Source: Bacteroidaceae bacterium (GTDB lineage: Bacteria; Bacteroidota; Bacteroidia; Bacteroidales; Bacteroidaceae). From it: 61,841 nucleotides of DNA. The first letter of the stretch is position 1; each line of letters starts with the position of its first letter. The position numbers and the translations under genes were made by a program. Of this stretch, positions 1 to 8,219 are shown one piece after another. The DNA is taken from positions 1 through 61,841 of the forward strand of contig JAFUOP010000011.1 of assembly GCA_017481875.1 (NCBI GenBank), in the 5' to 3' direction. The notes under the pieces were generated by a model. The model was not told where the DNA came from, made no database searches, and saw only the letters and a list, made by a program, of their open reading frames with translations.

Positions 1-35
1 CAAGGCTGGTTTGCATTCTCTTTTTCAACACATTG

Positions 36-118
36 TGGGCAAAGATGGATTCGAACCACCGAAGTCGAAAGACAGCAGATTTACAGTCTGCCCCATTTGG
101 CCACTCTGGAATTTGCCC
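36..118 (-). tRNA. tRNA-Tyr (GTA)
   Basis: Read leftward this is an 83-nt tRNA with a GGGCAAA/TTTGCCC acceptor stem, an anticodon loop CTGTAAA (anticodon GTA, Tyr), the long variable arm expected of bacterial tRNA-Tyr, and a GGTTCGAATCC T arm. CCA is not encoded. It follows tRNA-Thr by 62 nt in the same direction and probably shares its transcript. In related genomes this cluster continues with tRNA-Gly, another tRNA-Thr and tuf, which would lie beyond the left edge. Confidence 0.95.
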
Positions 119-180
119 TGTCACTATTTCAGAAAACGCATTTGCGACAGCTTTAAACTTCAACACTTGCTTTTCTTTTG

Positions 181-254
181 AGCCTCTTGTCGGATTCGAA
201 CCAACGACCCCGAGATTACAAATCACGTGCTCTGGCCAACTGAGCTAAAGAGGC
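181..254 (-). tRNA. tRNA-Thr (TGT)
   Basis: A 74-nt leftward tRNA with acceptor stem GCCTCTT/AAGAGGC, D arm TTTAGCTCAGTTGG, anticodon loop TTTGTAA (anticodon TGT, Thr) and T arm GGTTCGAATCC. The CCA end is not encoded. It is the first RNA gene after the promoter at 295-323. Confidence 0.95.
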
Positions 255-257
255 ATT

Positions 258-303
258 GTACATTTGCAGTGCTGTTACCGTTGTAAAGCGAGTGCAAATG
301 TAC
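258..303. repeat. 11-bp inverted repeat over the tRNA promoter
   Basis: Arms GTACATTTGCA (258-268) and TGCAAATGTAC (293-303) are perfect inverted copies separated by 24 nt. The right arm contains the leftward -10-like box TACATTTG and the left arm contains the same box facing right. It may be an operator, or an RNA hairpin at the start of the tRNA transcript. Confidence 0.6.
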
Positions 304-323
304 GAGTTTTTTTTTAATCACAA
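295..323 (-). promoter_or_regulatory. promoter of the tRNA-Thr/tRNA-Tyr transcript
   Basis: On the minus strand TTG (321-323), an 18-nt spacer and TACATTTG (295-302) match the Bacteroidota consensus TTG / TAnnTTTG. It lies just after the hpf stop codon and about 40 nt before tRNA-Thr, so the tRNA genes need not depend on hpf transcription. Confidence 0.7.
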
Positions 324-349
324 AACTTTTTCGATGTTTTTTTCACGAT

Positions 350-643
350 TTACTTCATTTTTTCGCGTTTTTTCTCTATTTGCGCCTTTAAAGCATCTAT
401 TGCGTCCAACAAAGCGTCCTCGAAAGTGTCGGATATTTTAGAAGCAAACATATCACCTGCGCCCGACAAAAGGCGCAATGCCACCTCTTTATTCATTGCA
501 GTTTCGGGTTTAACCAGCTTCATTGTAACCTCCAACGATGTAGCCCCCTCGCACAACTTTTCTATTTTAGCGACTTTCTTCTCTACATACTCCAACAACT
601 GTGCTGATGCATCGAAATGAACCGATTGAATTCTTGTCTCCAT
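350..643 (-). CDS. hpf: ribosome hibernation promoting factor, short HPF/RaiA family
   Basis: A 97-residue protein of the HPF/YfiA (sigma-54 modulation protein) family. It opens with METRIQSVHFDAS and has the compact beta-alpha-beta pattern with a basic C-terminal tail (EKKREKMK). The family binds the 30S decoding centre in stationary phase and blocks tRNA and mRNA binding; short forms promote inactive ribosome dimers together with RMF, while long forms carry an extra dimerisation domain, which is absent here. It lies 21 nt after xerC and upstream of the tRNA genes, as in other Bacteroidales. Assignment is from sequence pattern and gene order. Confidence 0.88.
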   Translation of the reverse strand: METRIQSVHFDASAQLLEYVEKKVAKIEKLCEGATSLEVTMKLVKPETAMNKEVALRLLSGAGDMFASKISDTFEDALLDAIDALKAQIEKKREKMK

Positions 644-664
644 AATAAATCCTCCTTTATTTTA

Positions 665-1555
665 TTAATTATTACCGGCTCTGGGGTGAGCCTTGTCATA
701 AGAACGTTTTAATTCTTCAAATGTTAAATGAGTATATATCTCTGTCGTTGCCAGACGCTTGTGCCCAAGAAGTTCCTTAACAGCCATCAGTTCCGCATCG
801 TTGTTAAGCATTGCTGTTGCAAAGCTATGGCGCAGCACGTGCGGGCTCTTCTTTTTCACACCAGTAGCACCGGCCAGACGCTTATTAACAACCCTGTAAA
901 CCTGCTGCTGGTTTACACGCATGCCGTTTTTTGACAAAAACAAAGCCTGTTCATCAGCGGCAGCCACTTTTGCGCGTTCTGCTATATAAAAGCAAAGTTC
1001 CCCGCGCAACTCGTCAGCAAACGGAATAATTCGTTCCCTATTACGCTTTCCAAGCACTTTCAACTGCTTTTGCTCCAAGTCCACGCTATCAAGATTAAGC
1101 CCGACTAATTCAGAAAGACGTATTCCCGTTTCATAGAAGCAGAGTATTATCGCTCTATCGCGACAAGCCAAAAAGCCTTCACCAAAAGAGATTTCATCTA
1201 TAAGCTCGTCCATCTCTTCGGCTTTAACAAATGCAGGCAACGATTTCGGGCACTTTGGAGCGCAAACCAACAGCGCGGGATTTGTATTCATATTACCTTC
1301 GGAGCACATATACGCATAAAAAGAGCGCAACGAGCTCAGTTTTCTACAAACAGAGCTTGCCGCACTACCATTGTCCACGAGCGACGCCACCCACAAGCGC
1401 AACAAATCGACATCAACAGTAATAAGAGAGAGAGATTCCTCTACATTCTGCAAAAACTCTTCAAAGGCACGAAGGTCTTTTGCATACGCTCTTAACGTAT
1501 GCAACGAGTATTTTCTCTCGTTCTTCAAATGCCGTATGAATGAGTCTATAAACAT
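665..1555 (-). CDS. xerC: tyrosine recombinase XerC/XerD family
   Basis: Integrase-family site-specific recombinase of 296 residues, likely one of the Xer pair that resolves chromosome dimers at dif. The N-terminal SAM-like core-binding domain starts IDSFIRHLKNERKYSLHT. The catalytic domain shows the family residues: Arg in ETGIRLSEL, the HxLR pair in SPHVLRHSFA, His in LLGHKRLATT and the nucleophilic Tyr in EIYTH. I chose the ATG at 1555 because the protein then begins like other Bacteroidales XerC; an in-frame ATG at 1576 would add seven residues. A perfect 12-bp inverted repeat covers this start. Downstream of rpsU and upstream of hpf. Confidence 0.9.
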   Translation of the reverse strand: MFIDSFIRHLKNERKYSLHTLRAYAKDLRAFEEFLQNVEESLSLITVDVDLLRLWVASLVDNGSAASSVCRKLSSLRSFYAYMCSEGNMNTNPALLVCAPKCPKSLPAFVKAEEMDELIDEISFGEGFLACRDRAIILCFYETGIRLSELVGLNLDSVDLEQKQLKVLGKRNRERIIPFADELRGELCFYIAERAKVAAADEQALFLSKNGMRVNQQQVYRVVNKRLAGATGVKKKSPHVLRHSFATAMLNNDAELMAVKELLGHKRLATTEIYTHLTFEELKRSYDKAHPRAGNN

Positions 1556-1593
1556 ATTCGTTGCCACAAGAATCATCTTACGGCAACGAATAT
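1554..1593. repeat. 12-bp perfect inverted repeat at the xerC start
   Basis: ATATTCGTTGCC (1554-1565) and GGCAACGAATAT (1582-1593) are exact inverted copies with a 16-nt spacer. In the leftward mRNA the second arm runs into the preferred xerC ATG, so a hairpin would partly hide the start codon; a protein operator is the alternative. Confidence 0.7.
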
Positions 1594-1634
1594 ATATCAG
1601 ATTAAATTAAAAAACAAGAAAAGATGCAAGTTTT

Positions 1635-1826
1635 TTATTCCTCGTTTGCACGAAGTTTCTGAACGTAGATAGCATGCTCCATCTTCAATCTCTTGATTAC
1701 AGAAGGCTTGTCAAACTGCTGACGAGCACGCAACTCTTTTACTACACCGGTTTTCTCGAATTTTCTCTTGAATTTTTTAAGAGCTCTCTCAATGTTCTCT
1801 TTTTCATTAACAGGTACTACAATCAT
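1635..1826 (-). CDS. rpsU: 30S ribosomal protein S21
   Basis: A 63-residue basic protein starting MIVVPVNEKENIERALKKFK, the typical S21 opening. S21 joins the 30S platform near the 3' end of 16S rRNA and helps initiation. Length fits bacterial S21. It is the first gene of the leftward set rpsU-xerC-hpf and has its own consensus promoter at 1879-1908. Confidence 0.97.
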   Translation of the reverse strand: MIVVPVNEKENIERALKKFKRKFEKTGVVKELRARQQFDKPSVIKRLKMEHAIYVQKLRANEE

Positions 1827-1878
1827 TTCCTATCTATATTTTTAGTTTATATTATTATCAACTGAACAAAATGTGGCG

Positions 1879-1908
1879 CAAAAGTAGATACAATTTCTTA
1901 ATTGGCAA
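1879..1908 (-). promoter_or_regulatory. rpsU promoter
   Basis: Minus-strand TTG (1906-1908), exactly 19 nt, then TACTTTTG (1879-1886): a full match to the Bacteroidota sigma-A consensus, about 50 nt before the rpsU ATG. Confidence 0.8.
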
Positions 1909-1930
1909 AACTTTTAACAACTTTTTTGCT

Positions 1931-1973
1931 CAAAAAAATAAGGAGGCAAGGATTAAAATGCCCCTGCCACCTT
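1931..1973 (-). terminator. terminator after mdh
   Basis: Leftward RNA forms a 12-bp stem (AAGGTGGCAGGG with CCTTGCCTCCTT, one mismatch and one G-U pair) around an 8-10 nt loop, followed by TATTTTTTTG. It separates mdh from the rpsU promoter. Confidence 0.8.
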
Positions 1974-1995
1974 ATTTATATTATATAAAAGTATA

Positions 1996-2988
1996 TTAGA
2001 GATTGGGATTAAGAGTATTCCACTCCTCAACTGCGGGAATAATACCAAGAGCGATAATCTCATCGCGCATCTTGCCCAAATGCTCTACAGAAGATTGCAA
2101 TGCTGCCATCTCCTCGGCAGTACCGGTAGGTGCAACATAGTGAACGCCATCGGCATCAATTGTAGTAGGCATAGCCATCATTACGTTCTTGTAGCCCAGC
2201 TCTGCGTTGTTCACATAGCAGCCGGCAGGCAAAGTGTAAGGAGCACCGCCCATAGCTGCCTCAATCATCTTAATTGCGCAATATGAAGGGCTCTGGAAAG
2301 AAGAGCGTCCGCGTAGTTTAATGATATTTGAACCACCCTGAACAGTGTTGTGCTTAATTTCGGCCCAACGCTCTTCGGACAATCCCATTTCAGCCAAAGG
2401 CTTGCCATCAATCTTCACCTGTGAAGCAAATACAGCCATCTGCTCACCGTGGCCACCGTATGTATTGGCACCGGTTACTTTGTCCTGCTGAACACCAAAC
2501 TCCTTGGCAAGAGCCTGCTGCAAGCGAGTAGAATCGAGAGCTGCCAACGAAGTCAATTGGTTGGGTTTCAAACCAGAGTGGATAAGTGCGGTAAGAGCTG
2601 TTACATCGGCAGGGTTGAAGATTACCACTACATGCTTAACATCGGGACAATACTTTTTAATGAAATCGCCGAATTCAGCAGCAATCTGGCAATTGCCCTT
2701 CAGCAAATCCTCACGAGTCATACCCTCTTTACGTGGAGCACCACCCGATGAAACAATGTATTTAGCACCTGTAAAAGCCTCTTCGGGGTTTGTTGTCCAT
2801 GTGATGTTTGCACCGGGGAATCCACAATGAGCCATCTCATCGGCAACACCATGAACACCGGGCTCAAAGATATCATACAAGCAGATGTTAGGTGTCAAAC
2901 CAAGCATCAATGCACACTGCACCATATTGGAACCAATCATACCACCGGCACCAACGATTGTCAATTTCTCATTAGTCAAATACTGCAT
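1996..2988 (-). CDS. mdh: malate dehydrogenase
   Basis: NAD-dependent malate dehydrogenase (malate to oxaloacetate) of 330 residues, cytoplasmic, in the reductive or partial TCA branch used by Bacteroidales for succinate formation. The N-terminal Rossmann motif is VGAGGMIGSN, unlike the usual GxGxxG of LDH-like MDH but typical of the Bacteroidales form. Substrate-site segments are visible: SGGAPRKEGMTREDLL (mobile loop with Arg), FNPADV, and NTYGGHGEQM carrying the catalytic His. Monocistronic, with its own -7 box and terminator. Confidence 0.93.
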   Translation of the reverse strand: MQYLTNEKLTIVGAGGMIGSNMVQCALMLGLTPNICLYDIFEPGVHGVADEMAHCGFPGANITWTTNPEEAFTGAKYIVSSGGAPRKEGMTREDLLKGNCQIAAEFGDFIKKYCPDVKHVVVIFNPADVTALTALIHSGLKPNQLTSLAALDSTRLQQALAKEFGVQQDKVTGANTYGGHGEQMAVFASQVKIDGKPLAEMGLSEERWAEIKHNTVQGGSNIIKLRGRSSFQSPSYCAIKMIEAAMGGAPYTLPAGCYVNNAELGYKNVMMAMPTTIDADGVHYVAPTGTAEEMAALQSSVEHLGKMRDEIIALGIIPAVEEWNTLNPNL

Positions 2989-3042
2989 AGTTCTAAAAAT
3001 TTAATAGTTATAATCAATCCTTTATTTATCTTTCATACAATG

Positions 3043-3050
3043 CGAAGATA
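3043..3050 (-). promoter_or_regulatory. mdh promoter -7 box
   Basis: Minus-strand TATCTTCG, a variant -7 box seen several times in this window, lies 55 nt before the mdh ATG. No clear TTG is found at the usual distance upstream. Confidence 0.5.
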
Positions 3051-3099
3051 GCAATTTTCTTAATATATGCTATGAAATCCACATTGTTTTACACAAAAA

Positions 3100-4323
3100 T
3101 CACAAACCAAGCTTTTTAAATATTTTTGCCGACGCACCTGCATTCTGCAGAACATAGCTACCGGCAGCCTCACCGGCTTTTTTTGCAGCTGCAGCATCAT
3201 TGTCGAGAACAGACATCTTCTGCTCAAAATCCTCGCACGACACCACTTCTATGCCACCACCGCACGCTTTCAGGTGCTGTGCCTCCTGGAATTTCTTATT
3301 ATTGGGGCCAAAGAACACCGGAATACCATAAACTGCCGCTTCGAGCACATTATGAATACCAACGCCAAAACCACCACCCACATATGCAACATTTCCATAT
3401 CTATAAATAGAGGAAAGCAGCCCAAAGCAGTCTATTATCAAACATTTTGCCGAGCGCACCTCTTCTATGGTAGCCTGTGTATAGCGCACACACAACCCGC
3501 GCACGCGCTCTTCAATTGCGGATATACGTTCTTCGTTAACCTCGTGCGACGCAATTATAAGCTTCCACCCCGCGTGGGTATTAAAATAGGGAGCATACAC
3601 AGCCTCATCGGGCCCCCAAGAGCTACCGGCTATAAAAACCTTTTTACCATCTTCGATAAACGCCTCAACAAGGGGCAACAGGTGAGCCTGTTCCGATATT
3701 TTCGCAACCCTGTCAAAACGAGTATCACCAACTACCGTAACCGCATTGACGCCTATACTCTCCAACAAGTCCTTAGATTGTTCATTTTGCACAAAAAGAT
3801 GCGTAAAACAGTGCAAGGCTTTACGATAGTAAAAGCCCCACCAATGGAAAAAGGCCTGCTCTGCACGGAAAATGGAAGAAACGCTATAAGTTGCTATTCC
3901 ACGTTTTTTCAATGCGAAAAGAAAATTCAGCCAGAATTCATACTTGATAAAAAACACCATTTTAGGGTTTACAATATCAAGGAAACGCTTCACATTACAA
4001 GGCGTGTCAAATGGCAGATAACAAACAACATCGGCCTGCTGGTAATTGCGAGCAGAACGATAGCCCGAAGGTGAAAAGAAAGTAAGAACCACGCGGAACT
4101 CGGGGTGCTCGGCACGGAATTTCTCAATCATTGGACGGCCTTGCTCAAACTCACCAAGCGAGGAGGCGTGGAACCAAACATAATCGGCACCGACACTCAC
4201 CCTCTCTTTAAGCGTTGAAAAAATATCATTATGCCCTTCAAGCATAAACTTTGCCTTTTTATGCCCGAATAGTGCAGCAATCTTTACAATTGCTATATAT
4301 ATGTATATTCCTATAGTGTACAT
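3100..4323 (-). CDS. waaA: 3-deoxy-D-manno-octulosonic acid (Kdo) transferase
   Basis: Membrane-associated glycosyltransferase, GT30 family, that adds Kdo from CMP-Kdo to the lipid A precursor at the cytoplasmic face. The N-terminal hydrophobic anchor (MYTIGIYIYIAIVKIAALFG) is followed by the Kdo transferase motif WFHASSLGEFEQGRP with the expected catalytic Glu, then a C-terminal GT-B half with GSSWGPDE, YVGGGFGVGIHNVLEAA and a UDP-sugar-like site. I take the ATG at 4323, giving 407 residues, because the N terminus then matches relatives; an upstream ATG at 4353 would overlap gltX. It follows gltX by 13 nt. Confidence 0.92.
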   Translation of the reverse strand: MYTIGIYIYIAIVKIAALFGHKKAKFMLEGHNDIFSTLKERVSVGADYVWFHASSLGEFEQGRPMIEKFRAEHPEFRVVLTFFSPSGYRSARNYQQADVVCYLPFDTPCNVKRFLDIVNPKMVFFIKYEFWLNFLFALKKRGIATYSVSSIFRAEQAFFHWWGFYYRKALHCFTHLFVQNEQSKDLLESIGVNAVTVVGDTRFDRVAKISEQAHLLPLVEAFIEDGKKVFIAGSSWGPDEAVYAPYFNTHAGWKLIIASHEVNEERISAIEERVRGLCVRYTQATIEEVRSAKCLIIDCFGLLSSIYRYGNVAYVGGGFGVGIHNVLEAAVYGIPVFFGPNNKKFQEAQHLKACGGGIEVVSCEDFEQKMSVLDNDAAAAKKAGEAAGSYVLQNAGASAKIFKKLGL

Positions 4324-4336
4324 TTTGCCTACCGTA

Positions 4337-5854
4337 TTATCCCAAAACAGCAATAGCTCTGCGCAAACGAGCCAATGTCTCCTCTTTTCCTATCAACCCG
4401 GAGATGTCAAACATCTGCGGACCTTTGCCTTCACCCACCAGAGCCAAGCGGAAAGCATTCATTATTTCGCCCATTCCATAGCCTTTAGCCTCAATCCATT
4501 CATGAACAGCCTTGTCTTGATTTTCTATTGAGAAATCATCAAGGCTCTCCAACAACGCAGCTAGCTCCGCCATCTTCACAGCCGAATCCTCTTTCCAGCG
4601 TTTCTTTACAGTTTTTTCATCATATTCAACAGGAGCAACAAAATAAAAACTGCAAGCCTCCCACAATTCATGAACAAAATTAACGCGGCCCTTCATCAAA
4701 GAAACAATCTTTGTGAGCATCTCCATACTGGTTTCAACACCGTGCGACTGCACAACCGGCATAAATATTGCAGCAATTTCTTCGTCGTTTTTTTGCAATA
4801 TATACTCGTGGTTAAACCAAATCATCTTCTTATAATCGAAACGCGCACCGGCCTTACTGCACTTCGACAAGTCGAATTTATTGATAAGGTCATTCATTGA
4901 CATCATCTCCACATCATCACCGGGGTTCCAACCAAGTAGGGCAAGAAAATTTATAACAGCCTCGGGCAGATAATCGCTCTCGCGAAAGCCTGAAGAGACA
5001 GCACCGCTTTTGGGATCGTGCCATTCAAGAGGGAACACAGGGAAGCCTAAACGGTCGCCGTCGCGCTTGCTTAGCTTTCCATTGCCCTCAGGCTTTAAAA
5101 GGAGCGACAAGTGGGCAAACTGTGGCATTGTGCTTTCCCAACCAAACGCGCGATAAAGAAGCACATGCAAAGGTGCCGAAGGCAACCACTCCTCACCTCT
5201 AATGACATGAGAGATATTCATCAAGTGGTCATCGACAATGTTTGCAAGGTGATAGGTGGGCAATTCGTCGGCAGACTTGTACAGAACTTTGTCGTCGAGT
5301 ATTGAAGAGTCGATGGTAACAATACCGCGAATAAGGTCGTTTACAACAACCTTCTCACCCGGCTCCACTTTAAAACGAACAACATACTGATGCCCGCTTT
5401 CTATGAGTTCGTTAACCTCCGATGCCGACAACGCCAGCGAGTTACGCATTGAAAGACGTGTTGATGCATCGTACTGGAAGTTTTCCACCTCGGCACGCTT
5501 AGCTTCAAGTTCCTCGGGTGTGTCAAATGCAATATAAGCCTTGCCATTGTCGAGCAATTGCTGAACATATTTTTTATATATAGCACGACGCTCCGATTGA
5601 CGGTACGGGCCACACTCCCCACCAAAAGTAACTCCCTCATCAAACTTTATGCCCAGCCAGCGGAAAGATTCCAAAATATACTCCTCGGCACCGGGCACAA
5701 AACGGTTTGAATCGGTATCTTCTATGCGGAATATGAGCTCGCCGCCATGTTGCTTGGCAAACAGGTAGTTATACAACGCAGTTCTAACACCGCCAATATG
5801 TAGAGGCCCTGTAGGGCTTGGTGCAAAGCGCACTCTCACTTTTCTTTCATTCAT
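4337..5854 (-). CDS. gltX: glutamyl-tRNA synthetase
   Basis: Class I aminoacyl-tRNA synthetase of 505 residues that charges tRNA-Glu. The HIGH-type signature is [19 protein letters not shown] near residue 18 and the KMSKS-type loop is KLSKRDGD near residue 260. The C-terminal anticodon-binding helical domain is complete. The gene starts the unit gltX-waaA and has a full consensus promoter 100 nt upstream. Confidence 0.96.
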   Translation of the reverse strand: MNERKVRVRFAPSPTGPLHIGGVRTALYNYLFAKQHGGELIFRIEDTDSNRFVPGAEEYILESFRWLGIKFDEGVTFGGECGPYRQSERRAIYKKYVQQLLDNGKAYIAFDTPEELEAKRAEVENFQYDASTRLSMRNSLALSASEVNELIESGHQYVVRFKVEPGEKVVVNDLIRGIVTIDSSILDDKVLYKSADELPTYHLANIVDDHLMNISHVIRGEEWLPSAPLHVLLYRAFGWESTMPQFAHLSLLLKPEGNGKLSKRDGDRLGFPVFPLEWHDPKSGAVSSGFRESDYLPEAVINFLALLGWNPGDDVEMMSMNDLINKFDLSKCSKAGARFDYKKMIWFNHEYILQKNDEEIAAIFMPVVQSHGVETSMEMLTKIVSLMKGRVNFVHELWEACSFYFVAPVEYDEKTVKKRWKEDSAVKMAELAALLESLDDFSIENQDKAVHEWIEAKGYGMGEIMNAFRLALVGEGKGPQMFDISGLIGKEETLARLRRAIAVLG

Positions 5855-5952
5855 CTTACTAATTATTTTATTGCAACAGCCTGCACTAATGACATTTACA
5901 TTACAGTGCCCAAAATAATGGAGAATGCAGATTATTGCATATTACAACCTTA

Positions 5953-5982
5953 CAAAAGTAGTACAACTTGCTTTCTTAACAA
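5953..5982 (-). promoter_or_regulatory. gltX promoter
   Basis: Minus-strand TTG (5980-5982), 19-nt spacer, TACTTTTG (5953-5960): full consensus, about 100 nt before the gltX ATG. Confidence 0.8.
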
Positions 5983-6045
5983 AATAAATCAATTGATTTT
6001 TCTTTCAAGCACCACACAATGGGAACAAGAAAAAGTATTTAACCT

Positions 6046-6074
6046 TTGATTTTTGTTATTTTTTTGTACATTTG
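6046..6074 (+). promoter_or_regulatory. promoter of the 7TM-HD gene
   Basis: TTG (6046-6048), 18-nt spacer, TACATTTG (6067-6074), 54 nt before the ATG at 6129. With the gltX promoter it forms a divergent control region. Confidence 0.7.
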
Positions 6075-6128
6075 TATAAACAAGCTTGCATAGTGCAAAG
6101 CACTACTTGAAACTTAATAATATACACC

Positions 6129-8183
6129 ATGAAAGAGAGCCTAAAAAAAATACTAAACAAGCGTATGAGATTATTGTTCCAGGCAACAACCACGTTGTTG
6201 TGTATGGGATTGATAATATATTTCATGCCACGCAACAATGTTTTCAATTACAATTACAGTGAGGCAGCACCGTGGAATTACGGGCAGATAATTGCACCAT
6301 TCGACTTCCCGGTTTACAAAAGCGAGGCTCAGCTAAAAAAAGAGAAGGACAGTATATGCGAGCACTTCAAGCTCTACTTTACAAAAGACTCCACTATTGC
6401 CGTGCAGTCTTTACGTCAATTAAGGAACCGCTTCTACCGCAATGCCAGCGAAGAGATTCCACGCGAGGCATACATTAATTATTACAATGCACTTATCGGG
6501 CTCTACAACAAAGGAATAATTTCACAGAACGACAAAGAAATTATGGCAAGCAACAGAGCCGAGAACATAAACCTGGTTACCGACCATATTTCACACACTA
6601 TTGACAAAGAACAATTTGTTACACCCGACAAAGCATATAAAATAGTACTCGCCGCCGACACCTTCCCGGCAAACACAATTGCAGCATACAAGCTAAACGA
6701 CTTTATAAAGCCTAACATTGCGTACGACTCCACCAAAACCGCGTTACTTCTCGAGGAGGAGCTAACATTGCTACCCATAAGCGAAGGAATTGTGCAGAAC
6801 GGGCAGAAAATAGTGAGCCGCGGAGACATTGTAGATGCAAAGACCTATCAGATTTTAAAATCGTATCAATATGAAATAGACAAGAGGCAGGACAACAACT
6901 ACAAAACAACAACAATGCTTCTTGGGCAGGTTCTCTTTGTAATAATAACATTCTCGCTATTGCTGTCGTACATATATATATATAACCCCGACATTAAAAA
7001 CAACAGCAACAAATTTATACTGACAATATTGTCAACAACCATTTTTCCTATAATTGTAGGGATTATGATGGAGGCACGCTTCGGCAATGTGTTTATGCTG
7101 CCGTTCGCATTGGTACCTATGATGTTATGCCTTTTCACCACACCGCGCACAGCATTTATTACACACACAATAAATATTATACTTTGCTCTATAATGTTAA
7201 ACTCGCCCTACGAGTTTGCATTGTTGCAGATATTGGCCGGGTATGCCGCAATTTTAAGTTTAAAAGAGCTTTCGGCACGCTCACAAATGTTCCGCACGTC
7301 ATTCATTGTTCTTGTAACCTACTGCGCCACATTCCTTGCCTATGAACTTATAGTGGAGAATGACATCACAAAAATGAACCTCATAATGTATATCTATTTT
7401 GTGATAAGTGCAGCACTTATACTTTTTGCATATCCCACAATGTTTATTATAGAAAAACTCTTGGGATTCGTGTCAAACATCACACTTATAGAATTGTCCA
7501 ACCTAAACAACCCCCTACTGCAAAAGCTGTCGCAACAAGCACCGGGCACATTCCAACACTCTATGCAGGTAGCAAACCTTGCAGCAGAGGCGGCACGTGC
7601 CATAGGAGCCAACAGTTTGGAAGTGCGCACCGGTGCACTCTACCACGATATAGGAAAGACAAGCAACCCAATATATTTTACCGAAAACCAAAGTGGAGGC
7701 AAAAACCCGCATAACGAGCTTGAGCCACAAGAGAGTGCGCAAATAATCATAAGACACGTAATTGAAGGAGCCGCAATTGCCGAACGCAATCACCTGCCTC
7801 AAAAGATAAGAAACTTCATCGCAACACACCATGGGCTTTCCAAAACCGGATATTTCTACATCACCTACAAAAACGCCCACCCCGACGAGAAAATTAATGA
7901 AGCAATATTCACCTACCCCGGCCCCAGACCAACCACACAAGAGCAAGGAATACTTATGCTTGCCGATTGTGTAGAGGCAGCCTCACACAGCATAAGCGAA
8001 TACACTGCAGCAAACATTGAAGAAAAAGTAGATAGTATAGTAGATTCAATTGTTGCCAATGGAGAACTATCCATGTGCCCATTGACATTCCAAGACATCT
8101 ACACCATAAAAGAGATATTTAAAGAGAGGCTGAAAGCTATATACCACACACGCATCAGCTACCCCGAAGAGAAAAAAGAGTAA
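6129..8183 (+). CDS. 7TM-HD domain phosphodiesterase, PgpH/YqfF-like
   Basis: Integral membrane protein of 684 residues. A single TM (about residues 15-35) precedes a roughly 230-residue extracytoplasmic domain typical of 7TMR-HDED receptors, then seven TM helices between about residues 265 and 450. The C-terminal cytoplasmic HD domain shows HSMQVANLAAEAA, the metal-binding LYHDIGK near residue 506, HHG and a later LADCVEAAS. Characterised relatives (Listeria PgpH) hydrolyse cyclic di-AMP to pApA; the same activity here is inferred from the HD motifs and architecture. No ligand-binding residue can be read for the external domain. The DUF2851-like gene follows after 36 nt. Confidence 0.87.
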   Translation: MKESLKKILNKRMRLLFQATTTLLCMGLIIYFMPRNNVFNYNYSEAAPWNYGQIIAPFDFPVYKSEAQLKKEKDSICEHFKLYFTKDSTIAVQSLRQLRNRFYRNASEEIPREAYINYYNALIGLYNKGIISQNDKEIMASNRAENINLVTDHISHTIDKEQFVTPDKAYKIVLAADTFPANTIAAYKLNDFIKPNIAYDSTKTALLLEEELTLLPISEGIVQNGQKIVSRGDIVDAKTYQILKSYQYEIDKRQDNNYKTTTMLLGQVLFVIITFSLLLSYIYIYNPDIKNNSNKFILTILSTTIFPIIVGIMMEARFGNVFMLPFALVPMMLCLFTTPRTAFITHTINIILCSIMLNSPYEFALLQILAGYAAILSLKELSARSQMFRTSFIVLVTYCATFLAYELIVENDITKMNLIMYIYFVISAALILFAYPTMFIIEKLLGFVSNITLIELSNLNNPLLQKLSQQAPGTFQHSMQVANLAAEAARAIGANSLEVRTGALYHDIGKTSNPIYFTENQSGGKNPHNELEPQESAQIIIRHVIEGAAIAERNHLPQKIRNFIATHHGLSKTGYFYITYKNAHPDEKINEAIFTYPGPRPTTQEQGILMLADCVEAASHSISEYTAANIEEKVDSIVDSIVANGELSMCPLTFQDIYTIKEIFKERLKAIYHTRISYPEEKKE

Positions 8184-8219
8184 AAACTCTAAAGACAACA
8201 CACACAACAACAATATAAA

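Noticed and set aside
258-303. Invertible promoter segment
   Set aside because: Known Bacteroidota invertible promoters have the promoter between the arms; here the boxes are inside the arms, so inversion would restore the same sequence.
1554-1593. dif or recombinase crossover site at the xerC gene
   Set aside because: Spacer between the arms is 16 nt, whereas Xer sites have two 11-bp arms and a 6-8 nt centre; a regulatory hairpin is more plausible.
3274-4074. A 266-codon rightward frame opposite waaA
   Set aside because: Shadow of waaA on the other strand, with no recognisable domain.
6129-8183. (p)ppGpp hydrolase or HD-GYP cyclic-di-GMP phosphodiesterase
   Set aside because: The 7TM arrangement and the simple HD motif without GYP fit the PgpH-type cyclic-di-AMP family better.
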